Positions 9,881-20,340 of a DNA stretch of 64,000 nt are shown in pieces. The position numbers were made by a program, and so were the translations under genes. Location: positions 61,090,514 through 61,154,513 of the forward strand of contig OZ024823.1 in NCBI GenBank assembly GCA_964016985.1, written 5' to 3'. The DNA comes from Anodontia alba (Eukaryota > Mollusca > Bivalvia > Lucinida > Lucinidae). Below the pieces are notes generated by a model. It made no database searches. It was not told the origin of the DNA and worked only from the letters and a program-made list of their open reading frames with translations. Positions within the stretch are counted from its first letter, which is position 1. The number at the start of each line of letters is the position of its first letter.

Positions 9881-10935
9881 TTAGCTCACCGGAACAAGGT
9901 TCATGGAGAGCTATTGTACTACCCTCGGATAACGATTCAAATAACTTACTTGTTCTGTTTGTTCCAGGTTATTTGTTGATGAGATCTGTAATAACTGGAC
10001 AAGTATTGGTAGCAGACGATGAACATGTTTTAAATGTTCTTCTTGTTCCAACATGCTCAAAGTGCATTTTTTGGTCTAATAAACTTGGAATCTCATCGAG
10101 AAGAAGAAGAAACAAGTTGTGTCTGATGAATCAGACTACAACTTTGGATGGGATGACCTCCCCACAAGGCCCAGCTGCCTGGGGTAGGGCCCATCCAGGT
10201 GGCATCTTCACGGGTACTTTTAGTACCCAAGGAAGTATAAGTCCACCGGTCAACTGGCCACCGGTCATCCACCTACCGAGCAAGAAGTCATCACCGGTCC
10301 ATCGTTCAACCGGTCATTGCTCAAATAAATGCAAGTAAACCAATCACTGGTCACCGGTCATCAACTATCACCGGTCACCAGTCACACCAGTCAGCGTTCA
10401 CACGGGTCATCCATCTGAATGGTGTCTATGAGTGCTATAGACTCTCAATAAAGTCTGTCCACAAATCACCGGTCAACCAGTCACCGGTCACACCAGTCAC
10501 GGGTCTAAAGTACTACCAAGCAATCAATTGCCTGGCATCTAAGCACCAGGTAACGATCACCAGGTACCAGTCATAGGTCAAAGAAGTACCTATCATTTTG
10601 CTGGATTATTAGTGACTGGATAACAGTCACTAGTTCCCAGACAATTAGTTTTGACTCACAGAGTCAGAGATGAGTCAAATTAATGAGTACACATTATCAA
10701 ATGAAGTTTGGTTAGAATACTGGGTAGACATTTGTATCAAGGAATTCTATGCAGTCATTATCATATTAGACTCAGAATCCTAGATATTTGTAATTGTAAT
10801 CTGAAAGTATATTGTTATCGAATATCTAACAGTACTTGAAAGATTATAGGTCTGTTCCTCTTTAAATTCACTGGAAAAGGATCTTACCCCGTAAGGCTTT
10901 ACGGCAGGGGATGAGCTCCATGCTGTGACTTGATG
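9881..10935 (+). repeat. Interspersed repeat, copy B (uninterrupted)
   Basis: It begins near a TTAGCTCACCGGAAC fragment and GTTCCAGGTTATTTG, then GCCCATCCAGGTGGCATCTT, many CACCGGTCA-like minisatellite units (10245-10570), CAATAAAGTCTG, and ends near GGGATGAGCTCCATG. This copy lacks the LINE and serves as the empty-site reference for the 1290/5184 junctions: TTAGACTCAGAATCCTAGA at 10766-10784 is continuous. It lies in the BTBD7 intron. Confidence 0.75.
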
Positions 10936-11480
10936 ATATAAGAAGAGAAGATAAATGTATCGTTTACCTACCTTCTCCTTCTTTAATTTCTTTGTTCTCT
11001 TTCGGAAGAAACAAAGAAACAGAAATCATATAATTATTAGAAAAGAAGTTACCGATTTCTTTCTTTCACTTTTCTTTCGTACATAGTTATGATCATATGG
11101 TATCATAATCAAAACTTTTCCTTCCGGATAGAGTGGTTGGAAAGTACCTAATTTACATAGGCTGTTTACGTTCAGATAACACTACAACCTGATAGATTGG
11201 TAGAAAAACACCTACATGTAGCTTATACAGGTTGTTTATGTTCAAATAATAACATAAACTGATAAGTTGGTAGATAAACACTTAACTTTACCAGGTTGCT
11301 TACGTTGGAATAACATTGCAACCTGATAGAATGATATTTAAGATTCCTATTTTATAGTTGATAAATTGGTGCATTATCTAGGACTCGGAATCAGTTTTCG
11401 AAAAGATTCCTGATCTCCGAAACATTTAGATCATACACACTATATATTACTATCAGGAATAGAACTGTTTATAACCCCCT
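10936..11480. repeat. Short tandem repeat, about 78-bp unit, three copies
   Basis: From about 11150 to 11335 a unit containing GGTTGCTTACGTTGGAATAA, CAACCTGATAG and TTGGTAGAAAAACACCTA is repeated three times with divergence. The sequence on either side shows no recognisable content. Confidence 0.6.
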
Positions 11481-11483
11481 CCA

Positions 11484-11485
11484 CC

Positions 11486-11516
<31 letters not shown>

Positions 11517-11534
11517 ACACACATACACACACCC
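11484..11534. repeat. Poly(C)/(AC)n microsatellite
   Basis: A run of about 18 C is followed by about 15 AC dinucleotides, in the first large BTBD7 intron of the window. Confidence 0.95.
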
Positions 11535-12116
11535 AGGTCGTGTCAAAATCAAGGTCACGGACTTTGAATTGTCCAGAAACAAAATGTGCAATATCAGGCG
11601 AGCTATCTTGTCTGGTGACAGGTCTTGTTTTTCTTTCGTTTCTGATGGCACACAATTAAACTTATAAGTGACATCACTCAAGTTTGATTGAACTTGATAA
11701 CCTGACAGCAGTCATGTTTATCTTTGTAATTTAAAAATAGTTTTGGATGGTTCAGAGCTGGTCAAAGTCAATGAAACAAAATATGTATCACTATGTCACC
11801 ATCACTGAACGATCGCTGGAGCTTACAAGATTCCATGGTCAATTCGAATTCACTGTGTACGGTCTTTCAAACAAACAATAAACACTTTCATATGACAATG
11901 CTCCTAATAATTACTTTAGCTCTTTGAAACCTACAGTGTAGTGCCCCATGTAGAACAGGAGGTAAAGAAAATAACAGGACTAGTTATGCAAATTACTTGA
12001 CCTTTATATAGGTTACTATGCTGGATGTGCTTTTATTGACCAGTGGAATACCGAAAAATGTAGGACAAAACCAAAACATATCAGCTGTCGCCAAAAAATG
12101 GAAAACAAAGTGCCTA
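11535..12116. other. Intronic sequence without recognised features
   Basis: No exon, repeat core or motif was recognised in this stretch. Confidence 0.4.
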
Positions 12117-12217
12117 CCTCACAACCTCTTTAGAACACTATTACTGGGAGCAAACTGGGAACAACTGTTGTATCCAAAAATATATAGATTATTTAAAAAA
12201 AATGACCATAAATGACC
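12117..12217 (+). mobile_element. Half copy of the TA-flanked MITE seen at 30400-30619
   Basis: ACAACCTCTTTAGAACACTA, TTGTATCCAAAAATATATAG and AATGACCATAAATGA match the left half of the complete copy at 30400-30619. The right half is missing and a CCAGATAAGG-family MITE follows directly. Confidence 0.65.
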
Positions 12218-12364
12218 CACAAACATGTTGTGGGTTCTCGTTAGAAGCACCTCAGTGAGGCATTTCTAATGAGTTCCACAACATATGATTTCATGGAGAA
12301 ATAAGAAAAATATCAACACTGTTTGCTTGAGAGAAAAAGTGCGCTTTATCTGGAGATATGCTTG
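12218..12364 (+). mobile_element. Hairpin MITE, CCAGATAAGG family, left end missing
   Basis: Arms CAACATGTTGTGGGTTCTCG with GTTAGAAGCACCTCAGTGAG, then TTCTAATGAGTTCCACAACA. It ends GCGCTTTATCTGGAGATATG. Confidence 0.75.
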
Positions 12365-12870
12365 ACAAGGGTTATTTAAATCTTATCTGTGTCAAAGGAT
12401 ATTATCTACTTACCTTTCTTCAATTACCAGACATATTATTTTATTCTTCCCTGTGGAAAGATTTTTAACACTTAATCTACTGAATTTAAATATTAGTAGG
12501 TGACTTTTCAAAATGTAATTTTTTTTTTTTGCTGTTCTTCCTGAAAAAAAGTTTCACATTATATATTAATCTACTCATTGAAAGACTTATCAGGTCAGTC
12601 GGGGGAAATTAGAAACATATCACTCCTCTGTAATCAGTTACTATCACCATCAGCAGACAAAAAAGTCTTAAGTTGATGTAACATTGATTGGATTGGAGTA
12701 TATGTTCACATTGGCCCATCCTTAGAATAATCTTGAATTTTTTTTTCTGTTGTATAAAAGCTAGATGTAAGAGGTATTCATTCACAGTGTTCTTGTGAAC
12801 TGGATTTTCACCACACATATAAGAAGGAATGTTCTAACTTTTATGTTTACATATATCTTTTGTAACTTAT
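12365..12870. other. Intronic sequence, no recognised feature
   Basis: AT-rich, with short homopolymers only. The minus-strand frame at 12609-12818 shows no domain. Confidence 0.4.
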
Positions 12871-13005
12871 ATGCAAATGAAAATTATTGATATTTTTCTT
12901 ATTTCATACATTGAGGCACTTTTAATGAATCCCCACAACATGTATTTTCATGGAGGAATAAGAAATGAAAACTTGGATACTCCCTTTTATCTAGAGATAT
13001 GTTAT
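12871..13005 (+). mobile_element. Hairpin MITE, CCAGATAAGG family, degraded
   Basis: ATTGATATTTTTCTTATTTC, GAGGCACTTTTAATGA, CATGGAGGAATAAGAAA and a terminal TTTTATCTAGAGATATG. One arm of the central palindrome has been lost. Confidence 0.65.
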
Positions 13006-13036
13006 GGCACTATAATCAATTTTTTTTCATACCCAC

Positions 13037-13360
13037 AGCTCTAGATAAGGTTTTTTGTTGTTGTTTTTTTTTTTTTCAACTGAAAAGTATTGATATTTTT
13101 CTTAACCCTTCTCTTGCTGAACACGACATGCCCTGTCTTAGCAAACAGTGTAGATCCAGATCAGTTGGCTTCTGAAGAAGCCAACTGATCTTGATTTGCA
13201 CTATTTGTCATTAAATATGTGAATTTCTATCAAAACCCTGGATCAAGTAATCTGATTGGCTGAAAATTAGAAGTGGGCATGACATCTTAATTTATTCAGC
13301 ATGACAAGGGTTAATCTGCAGGAAAGCATAATGTTACGAGTACTCATTAGAAGTGCCTTC
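13037..13360 (+). mobile_element. CCAGATAAGG-family MITE split by a second MITE
   Basis: The left part is 13037-13105 (GCTCTAGATAAGG to TGATATTTTTCTTAA) and the right part 13311-13360 (TTAATCTGCAGGAAAG to TACTCATTAGAAGTGCC). Removing 13106-13310 plus one TTAA joins the family sequence back together. The right half of the hairpin is absent. Confidence 0.75.
13106..13310 (+). mobile_element. TTAA-flanked hairpin MITE (CCCTTGTCCTGCTGAA family)
   Basis: TTAA at 13102-13105 and 13311-13314 flanks CCCTTCTCTTGCTGAA and its complement TTCAGCATGACAAGGG. The centre is the GCAAACAGTGTAGATCCAGA hairpin with TTGGCTTCTGAAGAAGCCAA. TTAA target sites are the hallmark of piggyBac-type transposition; no transposase is present, so this is a non-autonomous copy. 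Confidence 0.85.
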
Positions 13361-13689
13361 ATTTATCACACTTTACCTTGATACAAGATATCTCAGACTG
13401 AAAGTACATGCATATAAGCTAGGGTTTGATATGTGTGCAGACTTATTAGGGCTGAGGAGAGATCACCTGATTAATTTTCGAAAAAAGCAATTATAGTGTT
13501 ATGCCTCTTTACAAGTTTGGCATTTTGAAGGGACAAGCATATAGTTGGGGGTATAGTAATTTACAAAACATATTTTTAGTTTTAATTTTTGCTTTATTTT
13601 TAATAATGACTGAAAAATTGTCAGGTTTATATGCTTCTTAGACTTCCATTTAAATTGACAATATCTTTTTAAGACTCATTTTTGCTCTT

Positions 13690-13890
13690 TTCCAAATTAT
13701 CTTCATCCCCTTTGCAAACAGTGTAGATCCAAATCAGATGGCTTCTTCTGAAGAAGCCATCTAATCAGGATCTACACTGTTTGTCATTCAGTTTGTGAAT
13801 TTGAGCGAAAACATTATATGATGTAATCTGATTGGCTGATAGTCAGAAATGGGTGTGGCTAATTAAATTATTCAGCAGGATAAGGGTTAA
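13690..13890 (+). mobile_element. TTAA-type hairpin MITE, diverged copy
   Basis: The hairpin GCAAACAGTGTAGATCCAAA with ATGGCTTCTTCTGAAGAAGC ends in ATTCAGCAGGATAAGGGTTAA. The left terminus is decayed. Confidence 0.75.
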
Positions 13891-13959
13891 AATTGTGGTG
13901 CAGTAATTGGAATTTCACTTTCCAGTTAGTATATATTAGCTGCAATGTCAAAAAAATGT

Positions 13960-14930
13960 ACCTTTGAACATGCCCACAGTCTGATCAGAATCTTCACATT
14001 TAGGATTGCCAGTGATGTAAAGTGTCATCATGCGGAAAGTGAAAACTGATCAGATTGCAAGTATCTGCAGGCTGAATAGAGTCTTTGTTAGGTGCACTTG
14101 TCAGAAGGTTCTTTTTCTCACTTTGTTTCTCATAGTCTTTTCACTGAAGTTTCTGATGTTCATCGAGGCGGGGGGAGGGGGGGGGGGTGTCTAGTTATCC
14201 AGGCACAAGTTCCATAACTTCAGTTAGGAGGATAATCCTTATAAATCATGTAAATATTTTGTTTTATTTCTTCACAAAAACAATTTTGTGTGTGCTAATT
14301 GAAATCTCCTCAAGAAGGCATTTCCAATGAGAACCATAGGGTACGGTAAATGTCCTTAAATTCTGTACACCAAAGTGGCCAATTAAATGGCATATGCAGA
14401 CAGTACAGAGCCTGATCAGAATGCTCCTGATGGAACAGTCTGATCAGGGTCTACACTGTTTGCCTTTTCACAAAGTATTGTAAGATATAGCTGCATCAAG
14501 AGCAAAATTTAGGCAAAAATGGTAAGGAATAAAGTGTTTGAAATTTTAGGACATTTACCGTATGTTTTTGTGTAGAGATGAGCTGCTACGTGAGAAAATA
14601 CATACCTTCTGACATGTGTGCCTAATTAAGACTCAACTGGGCCTTTGCATCTATGTAGTCTGATTAGTCTTTATTGTCTATATGAAAAAAACTACATCAT
14701 TGGTTATCCAAATTGTGCCCTGTAAAGAATCTGATCAGAGTGCATGAGTTAGATCAGAATGCACATTTGGTCAAAAGGTACATTTCTGAGACTGTGGCTC
14801 ATATATTTTTGTGGAGAAATGAGAATGTTTCCATAATTATTGGTGGAAAGAAGTGTCTAGAAATGTGGGATTACAGAATAATGTAAAATATTCAGTTTAA
14901 ATAGCTTGAATTAGATTCTAATATTGAGTC
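13960..14930. repeat. Cluster of degraded MITE pieces
   Basis: Several GATCAGA-rich fragments are present, including a hairpin core at about 14405-14465 (GAGCCTGATCAGAATGC, then GGGTCTACACTGTTTGCC), a G-rich run at 14166-14188 and a diverged CATGTCAGAAGGT-type piece near 14095 and 14605. There is no gene. Confidence 0.5.
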
Positions 14931-14934
14931 TTAA

Positions 14935-15124
14935 CTCCAGATAAGGTGCTTTTTTCAACTGAAAAATATTTATATTTTTCTTATTTCTTCACGAAAATAT
15001 ATGTTGAGATACTCATTAGAAGCACCTCTGCAAGGCGCTTCTAATGAGCACCCACAACATATGTATTCATCAAGAAATAAGAAAAATATAATGTGGATAC
15101 ATGTACACCCTCTTATCTGGAGCT
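14935..15124 (+). mobile_element. Hairpin MITE, CCAGATAAGG family, nearly complete
   Basis: CTCCAGATAAGGTGC begins the left arm and CTCTTATCTGGAGCT ends the right. The core ACTCATTAGAAGCACCTCTG with GCGCTTCTAATGAGCACCC gives arms of more than 60 bp. A SINE has landed in its last bases. Confidence 0.85.
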
Positions 15125-15430
15125 GCCAGCCTCGGTGATTCAGCTGGATGCGCCATCCAACTGGAGACCAGGAGGTCGCGGGTTCAACCCCTGCCGAGGT
15201 CGGCAACATTCTTTTGTGGTGATTGATCATGAAATATTTTCTACGGTCATTCTCCCCCTTCCGCTGATTCAAGAAGGGCAGTTGTCAGTTTCTGGCGAAA
15301 GAATGTGCACAATAGTTGTTAACCGCTTGGAGGACTAAACCTGCCCAGTAGACGTGTGGTTAGGTAAACTGACCGCGCTCGACATGACCCCATTGGGTTG
15401 ACTGGGCCGTAAAACCTTAACACAAACAAA
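15125..15430 (+). mobile_element. tRNA-derived SINE, full length
   Basis: A tRNA-like head carries an A-box-like GGTGATTCAGCTGGATGC and a B-box-like GGGTTCAACCCC. The body follows (GATTGATCATGAAATATTTT, GAAAGAATGTGCACAATA, ACCGCTTGGAGGACTAA, GTGGTTAGGTAAACTGACCG), then a short AACACAAACAAA tail. Near-identical 13-bp duplications, CTTATCTGGAGCT at 15112-15124 and CTTATCAGGAGCT at 15431-15443, flank it. Molluscan V-SINEs such as RUDI are candidates; this was not checked. Its end lies only 37 bp from the BTBD7 exon. Confidence 0.88.
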
Positions 15431-15467
15431 CTTATCAGGAGCTATATTGAGTCAGTTATTATTTCAG

Positions 15468-15775
15468 AACCAAATATTCTAAGTCATACAGCTCACAGTG
15501 TTAGTAAAAAGGGAGTAAAACGACGAGATTTGAATGATGTAGAACTACGTGACATTCTAGCGGAGGTGCTCCCTCTTGTGAGAATAGACCATGTGATCCC
15601 GTACAATTGTGAAGTGTTAAGCAGCACTATAAAACGAGGACTGATTAGCTCACCACCGTGTCACATGATCAGTGATGAAGGCAGTGGCCATTGTGTGTCA
15701 GCTTGGGTCAGAAATAAAAATACTGGAATTTATCAAAGACCAAGACTGTTCACTCCATATTTTGAAGAGGCAAAG
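15468..15775 (+). CDS. BTBD7: BTBD7-like gene, internal exon
   Basis: Acceptor TTATTTCAG, donor GTAAGA. The first two bases complete the codon begun at 7348, and 102 further codons end in phase 0. The protein runs EPNILSHTAHSVSKKGVKRR, then DLNDVELRDILAEVLPLVRI, CEVLSSTIKRGLISSPP and NKNTGIYQRPRLFTPYFEEAK. Each block has a clear counterpart in vertebrate BTBD7 (for example SGTAHSVNKRGVKRRDL and KNAGIYVRPRLFSPYVEEAK, as remembered). The exon has no stop or frameshift and is obviously under selection. The ATG at 15530 inside it is not a start. The acceptor's pyrimidine tract is poor and lies between a SINE duplication and the exon. Intron downstream: 3970 bp. Confidence 0.95.
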
Positions 15776-15790
15776 GTAAGAATGAGCATA

Positions 15791-16010
15791 CCGTAAAAAT
15801 CCTAAATATTGGGACAGATAGGCCTTTGCAAACAGTGTAGACCCAGATCAGATGCCGCAGAATGCGGCATCTGATCAGGGTCTAAACTGTTTGCCATACA
15901 TACAGCAGTATTTTATATACTTCAGTGGGTAGTAGAATGAACTATTTTAGATTTTAGGACAAGTATGGTAAGTAGATAAAGTGTCCCAATACTTCGGGTA
16001 AACATGGTAG
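15791..16010. mobile_element. Palindromic MITE adjoining the exon's donor site
   Basis: It begins about 16 bp after the exon (CCTAAATATTGGGACAGA) and has the hairpin GCAAACAGTGTAGACCCAGA, GATGCCGCAGAATGCGGCAT, CAGGGTCTAAACTGTTTGCC. It ends with AAAGTGTCCCAATACTTCGG near 15977-15996, complementary in part to the beginning. It belongs to the group ending in ATATTGGGACAG/GTGTCCCAATA. Confidence 0.75.
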
Positions 16011-16588
16011 CTGTAGGTAAGCCGGGTATCTAGATGAACGCTTTTATCACACCTGCTAAAGCAAGCAGTAGGATAGAGGAATCCAGATTCCTGTTCATCT
16101 AAATGTTCATCTTTGATCATTCGCATCAACCCTAGTATTTAGGTCCATTTCTGAATAACAAGTAGATAGTGAAGAAGATATGCAGGAGGTGCCACAATTA
16201 CAGAATACATCAAAAGGAAGAGTAAACAACTATGATGGATAGATGGCTAGCAAAGCAGCCAGCCCTCTCTATCCATTGAAGTGATCACAATAGCTGCAAG
16301 CAGCCACGATTCCCAGCAAAGAATGAACAACACAAGAACCACTGCCTTAGGACGACCAATAGTTAAAACCACTGGAGGGGAGGTGGGGACAGGTAAAGTT
16401 TTCATCCGTGAAAAATGTTCAGTTCACACAGAGATTCATAGGTCATTCTGCAAAACAGCACAGAAAAACCTTTAAATCAAATTAAACTAGAAAAAGTGTC
16501 CATAGGACATGGATGTCTCTGCCAAAATGCCATTCAGAAAAAGGTTACGTATGTAGTCAAGGCAGATAATTCATAAACCAAATAAGCA
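16011..16588. other. Intronic sequence without recognised genes
   Basis: A short imperfect palindrome (GATGGATAGATGGCTAGC with GCCCTCTCTATCCATTGA) is at 16232-16280. No domain is seen in the 16281-16475 frame. Confidence 0.4.
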
Positions 16589-17450
16589 GGAGTTGTCGTC
16601 CATGTTCATTACACATCGCCTCAATGTCATGCATGCATCTGTAAATTTTCATAAATATATTCCATATGGTTTAGGAGTTATGGCCCACACATGGTTTACT
16701 ATATGGAACTAAGTCAAAGGCAGATAATTCAAAAACCAAACAAGCAAGAGTTGTCGTCTTTTTTCACGACACATCGTCTCAATGTCATGCAGGCACCTGT
16801 AAAGTTTCATAAATATATTCCATATGGTTAAGGAGTTATGGCCCAGACACGGTTTACTATATGGAACTAATTCAAAAACCAGACAAGCAACACTTGTCTT
16901 CCTTTTTCACGACACTTCGTCTTAATGTCATGCATGCACCTGTAAAGTTTCATAAATATATTCCATAGGGTTTAGGAGTTATGGCCCGCAAACGGTTTAC
17001 TATATGGAACTAAGTCAAGGGCAGATAATTCAAAAACCAAACAAGCAAGAGTTGTCTTCCTTCTTCATGACACATCGGATTAATGTCATGCATACACCTG
17101 TAAAGTTTCATAAATATATTCCATATGGTTTAGGAGTTATGGCCCGGACACGGTTTACAATATGGAATTAAGTCAAGGGCAGATAATTAAAAAACCAAAC
17201 AAGCAAGAGTTGTCTTCCTTTTTCATGACACATCATCTCAATGTCATGCATACACCTGTAAAGTTTCATAAATATATTCCATACGGTTTAGGAGTTATGG
17301 CCCGGACACGAATTGGGAATCGTCTCAATGTCATGCATGCACCTGTAACATTTCATAAATATATTCCATACTGTTTAGGAGTTATGGCCCGGACACGAAT
17401 TGGGACGGATGTACGAACGTATGGGACGGAGAGGGGTAACACTTAATGCC
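16589..17450 (+). repeat. Tandem array, unit about 152 bp
   Basis: Five to six units contain AAACCAAACAAGCAAGAGTT, CGACACATCGTCTCAATGTC, GTAAAGTTTCATAAATATAT, TTTAGGAGTTATGGCCCGGA and TTACTATATGGAACTAAGTC. The last unit is fused out of phase, skipping the AAACCAAAC segment (17310-17330). The unit is related to the array at 52.4-54.2 kb. It lies in the intron between BTBD7 exons 15468 and 19746. Confidence 0.92.
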
Positions 17451-18720
17451 CTTCCGCTATTCTTCAAATAGGCAGGGGCATAAATCACTGATTGCTGTGA
17501 TGAAATACAGTCACCTTACCTGGCAAAAACAATCTCCCTATCAAGGTCTAATGACTTTGCCATTTTTAGCTCACATGAGCTGAAGGCTCAGGGTGATTTG
17601 GCTCAGGATGAGTTTTTAAGATTGCTTGATGGCTGTCATCTGTCATCAGCTTTTGTACATGTATAGGATTCATTTTTCATAGTTTCTTCATAAAACTAGC
17701 TCAGAATGTTTCATCTCAATAAACTCTTGGTGAAGTTCAAAATTGGATCATACAAGGTTCAAAAGCTAGGTAACTAAGTCAAATGTTAGAGGAAACTTGT
17801 GTACACATTTGAGTTTTTATTTTTGACATGCTCTTCATTAAAAAAGTTCAGAAACATCTCCTCAGTTATCAATTTTTCTGGAGATATGTGAGGCTGATTC
17901 AATGTCAAGTCCTGCTTGCACAGCAAAATAAGTAAAATATTATTCACTTGTCTGTGGATTTTGCTTTAATTACCTTTGTTGATGGCATAAAGTGAAAGTC
18001 AGTTTTTTCCATGGAATTTTCCATTGTTTATATAAACTACAGCCTGACACACTCATGGAATTTTCCACTGTACTTTCATACAAATTATGAAACTCAAATA
18101 CAGGTATCCAAATGGAATTTTTTGATAAACAGACATTATATAGACTATTAAAGATAAAACTAGTGCAAGTTGATGGCGCGCCATCGCATATCCCCACGCC
18201 ATCGGTATTTATCTGATGAAAGACTCCAGATTTGCAGGCTGATCTGTATCTAGTTTCCTTTTTGATTGCATTGCTCAGATCATTGGGTTATTCTTCTGGT
18301 GTATACAACATACATCATAACAACAGGAAATACATTGGAAAAACCCATGTATATTCCACTATAAATTCAGAAAAAATTCCTGTGGAATATTCATGGGTTT
18401 TTCCAGTTCAAAACCCCAGTATATAAGCAGAGAACTGCCAGGTTTCTATACCATAGTTGATTTATGAGATTAACAAAAAGGACATATAAAAATTCGGGGT
18501 GATAGAAAATTCAGATAAATATTTTTTCTCTCTATGAACACATGTTCTAGGACCACAATTATTTTAGCCAGGTGATTCTAGACTCGGATCAGACCCTGGA
18601 CATAAGTTTTATGGAGAAATCAAAACAGTGTCAAAATTTTATTTCCAAATTAACTAAAGCTCTCTGAATTATGCATAGATTTTTTTCTGTGCTGAAAACC
18701 AACTTTAATAGATTTTTTAA
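17451..18720. other. Intronic sequence, mostly featureless, one hairpin MITE
   Basis: Between about 18010 and 18400 there is a dispersed inverted arrangement of TGGAATTTTCCATTG and CACTCATGGAATTTTCCACT against GGAATATTCATGGGTTTTTC and TGGAAAAACCCATGTATATT, probably an old foldback element. No exon is seen. Confidence 0.4.
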
Positions 18721-18721
18721 C

Positions 18722-18955
18722 TCTTACCAGGCTATGGGCAAATACAGTAGACGATAAACTGATGATATTTTTCATATTTTATATTTTTTCTTATATTACC
18801 TAGAAGCTAGGATCTGACACTTCATGCAAATTTTTTCCTAAGGAGGCAATTTGCATAAAATGTCAGATCCTATTTTCAGGGAAAAATAAGAAAAATATTT
18901 CAAAATGTCTGCTGAAATTTTACCCAGCATGCAAAGTGTTAAGGGGACTGCATAC
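18722..18955. mobile_element. Hairpin MITE, CATGCAAATTGTCTCC family
   Basis: TTTTTCTTATATTACCTAGA and TGACACTTCATGCAAATTTT face AATTTGCATAAAATGTCAGA and AGGGAAAAATAAGAAAAATA. The outer ends contain CAGTAGACGATAAAC and ATGTCTGCTGAAATTTTACC. The family recurs about a dozen times. Confidence 0.8.
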
Positions 18956-19327
18956 ACATCAGGGGAATGCTGCTATGTCAAAATAGTTCTGCCTCCCTTA
19001 TGAAAATGTGTCTACTCTAAAAGAGTCAGAGAAAGCAATTGTTTTCCGTTTAGAATAGGCCCTTTTCAGAAAAGGGTTTGTGAACAAAAAAGCAGTCAGT
19101 TGTCTCCTTCCTTAAAACTGGCAAAAAAATGTACCAAGTTTATCCAGTTCTCATAATGACATCAGAAATGAAATATACAAAAATCATTAATACTGTGGTA
19201 ATATTTCTGAATAATCCAAACCTAGACCAGACTGCACATTCACATGGTTTGGTGAGGATCTACCATAGCTACAAATAAAGAGGATATTCAAGAGACATTA
19301 TAGCTATGATAGAAATGGTATATTGAC

Positions 19328-19563
19328 CTGGGCCCAGTTGTTCAAAGCATCGTTAGCTTAACAAGCTTGTCAAGGGTCATTTCGTTAACTGTTTTAGCGG
19401 ATTCAATATACTATATTCTGATATTTTTTGCTGAAAAAATGTGAGTACCTTTTGCACTCACATTTTTTCAGCAAAAACTTTCAGCATATTTGCGTATCAC
19501 TCAATGTAAATTTTAACGAATCGTTAACTAATGACATCGTTAGTTTTGAACAGCTGGGCCCAG
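19328..19563. mobile_element. MITE with CTGGGCCCAG ends
   Basis: The ends CTGGGCCCAGTTGTTCAAAG and GTTTTGAACAGCTGGGCCCAG are imperfect inverted repeats, followed inward by CATCGTTAGCTTAAC and GTTAACTAATGACATCGTTAG. The centre is a hairpin of GCTGAAAAAATGTGAGTACC and GCACTCACATTTTTTCAGC. A second copy is at 39733-39971. Confidence 0.85.
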
Positions 19564-19745
19564 GCTGGTTGTTATAATTTTTAAGAGAGTCTTTTGGATG
19601 TTGTAAGGAGATATTTTGTGAAAATTAGCCAAAATAAAAACCTGGCAAATAAACTCTAATTTACTTTTGAAGCTTTGTTAGGGTTCTCATTAACTCTAAA
19701 TAGGGAATACATAAATGTCTTTATGAATGGTTCAATGTTTTTTAG

Positions 19746-19929
19746 AGCGTTTTAGATGATCAGCTGTCAACGGGACAGGAACATGAAGCAACGCGGGTGA
19801 GAACAATCCACATGTCATCCATCCCTGACACATTGTACATGGTGGAAGATCCGCAGTACATTCACCAGTTCATGGCCAATGCCCCAAATATAGAAAGCAC
19901 TGTGGATATTGTGTCAGGAACCATACCAG
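19746..19929 (+). CDS. BTBD7: BTBD7-like gene, internal exon
   Basis: Acceptor TTTTTTAG, donor GTTTGT. It is 184 bp: 61 codons plus one base. It reads SVLDDQLSTGQEHEATRVRT, then IHMSSIPDTLYMVEDPQYIH, with SIPDTLYMV matching NVPDTLYMV of the vertebrate protein as remembered. The AAG codon at the end of the previous exon joins SVLD, as in vertebrate EEAKSVLDE. The last part (QFMANAPNIESTVDIVSGTIP) is less conserved. The donor is not optimal (GTTTGT), and an insertion-derived MITE begins about 20 bp downstream. Intron downstream: 2328 bp. Confidence 0.93.
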
Positions 19930-19949
19930 GTTTGTAACTTTTTATGAAT

Positions 19950-20155
19950 CATACTTAACACTAAAAATTTCAGCGATGACGTTTTAAAATATTTTTCTTA
20001 TTTTTCCTAGAAAGTAGTTTGAAATTTTGTGCAAATTGTCTTCTTAGGAGATAATTTGCATGAAGTGTCAGATCCTATTTTCTAGGAAAAATAAAAATCA
20101 TCAATTTGTCGTCTGCTGACTTTGCCCACAGCATGGTAAGTGTTAGCCCTTGCCA
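19950..20155. mobile_element. Hairpin MITE, CATGCAAATTGTCTCC family
   Basis: It begins TTAACACTAAAAATTTCAGC about 20 bp after the exon. TTTGAAATTTTGTGCAAATT pairs loosely with AATTTGCATGAAGTGTCAGA, and CAATTTGTCGTCTGCTGAC lies near the right end (GTAAGTGTTAG). Confidence 0.75.
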
Positions 20156-20340
20156 TGCTGAACAAATTCAGATGCCATGCCCACTTCTAACTTTCAGCCA
20201 GTCAGATTACTTAATTCAGGTTGTTGATACAGTGGAGACAATTTGCATGAAATGTCAAAACCTGTTTTCTGGGAAAAATAAGAAAAACTATAATCAGTTT
20301 GTCGTCTGCTGAACTAGCCAAGAGAGTGGTAAAGGTTAAT
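20155..20340. mobile_element. Two partial MITEs end to end
   Basis: First comes an inverted end of the TTAA family (CCATGCTGAACAAATTCAGA with GCCAGTCAGATTACTTAAT), then the right half of a CATGCAAATTGTCTCC copy (GACAATTTGCATGAAATGTC to GAGTGGTAAAGGTTAA). The junction suggests recombination or a nested insertion followed by loss. Confidence 0.55.

Noticed and set aside
15150..15200. Possible tRNA gene
   Set aside because: This is the tRNA-like head of the SINE at 15125-15430; the flanking target duplications show retroposition.
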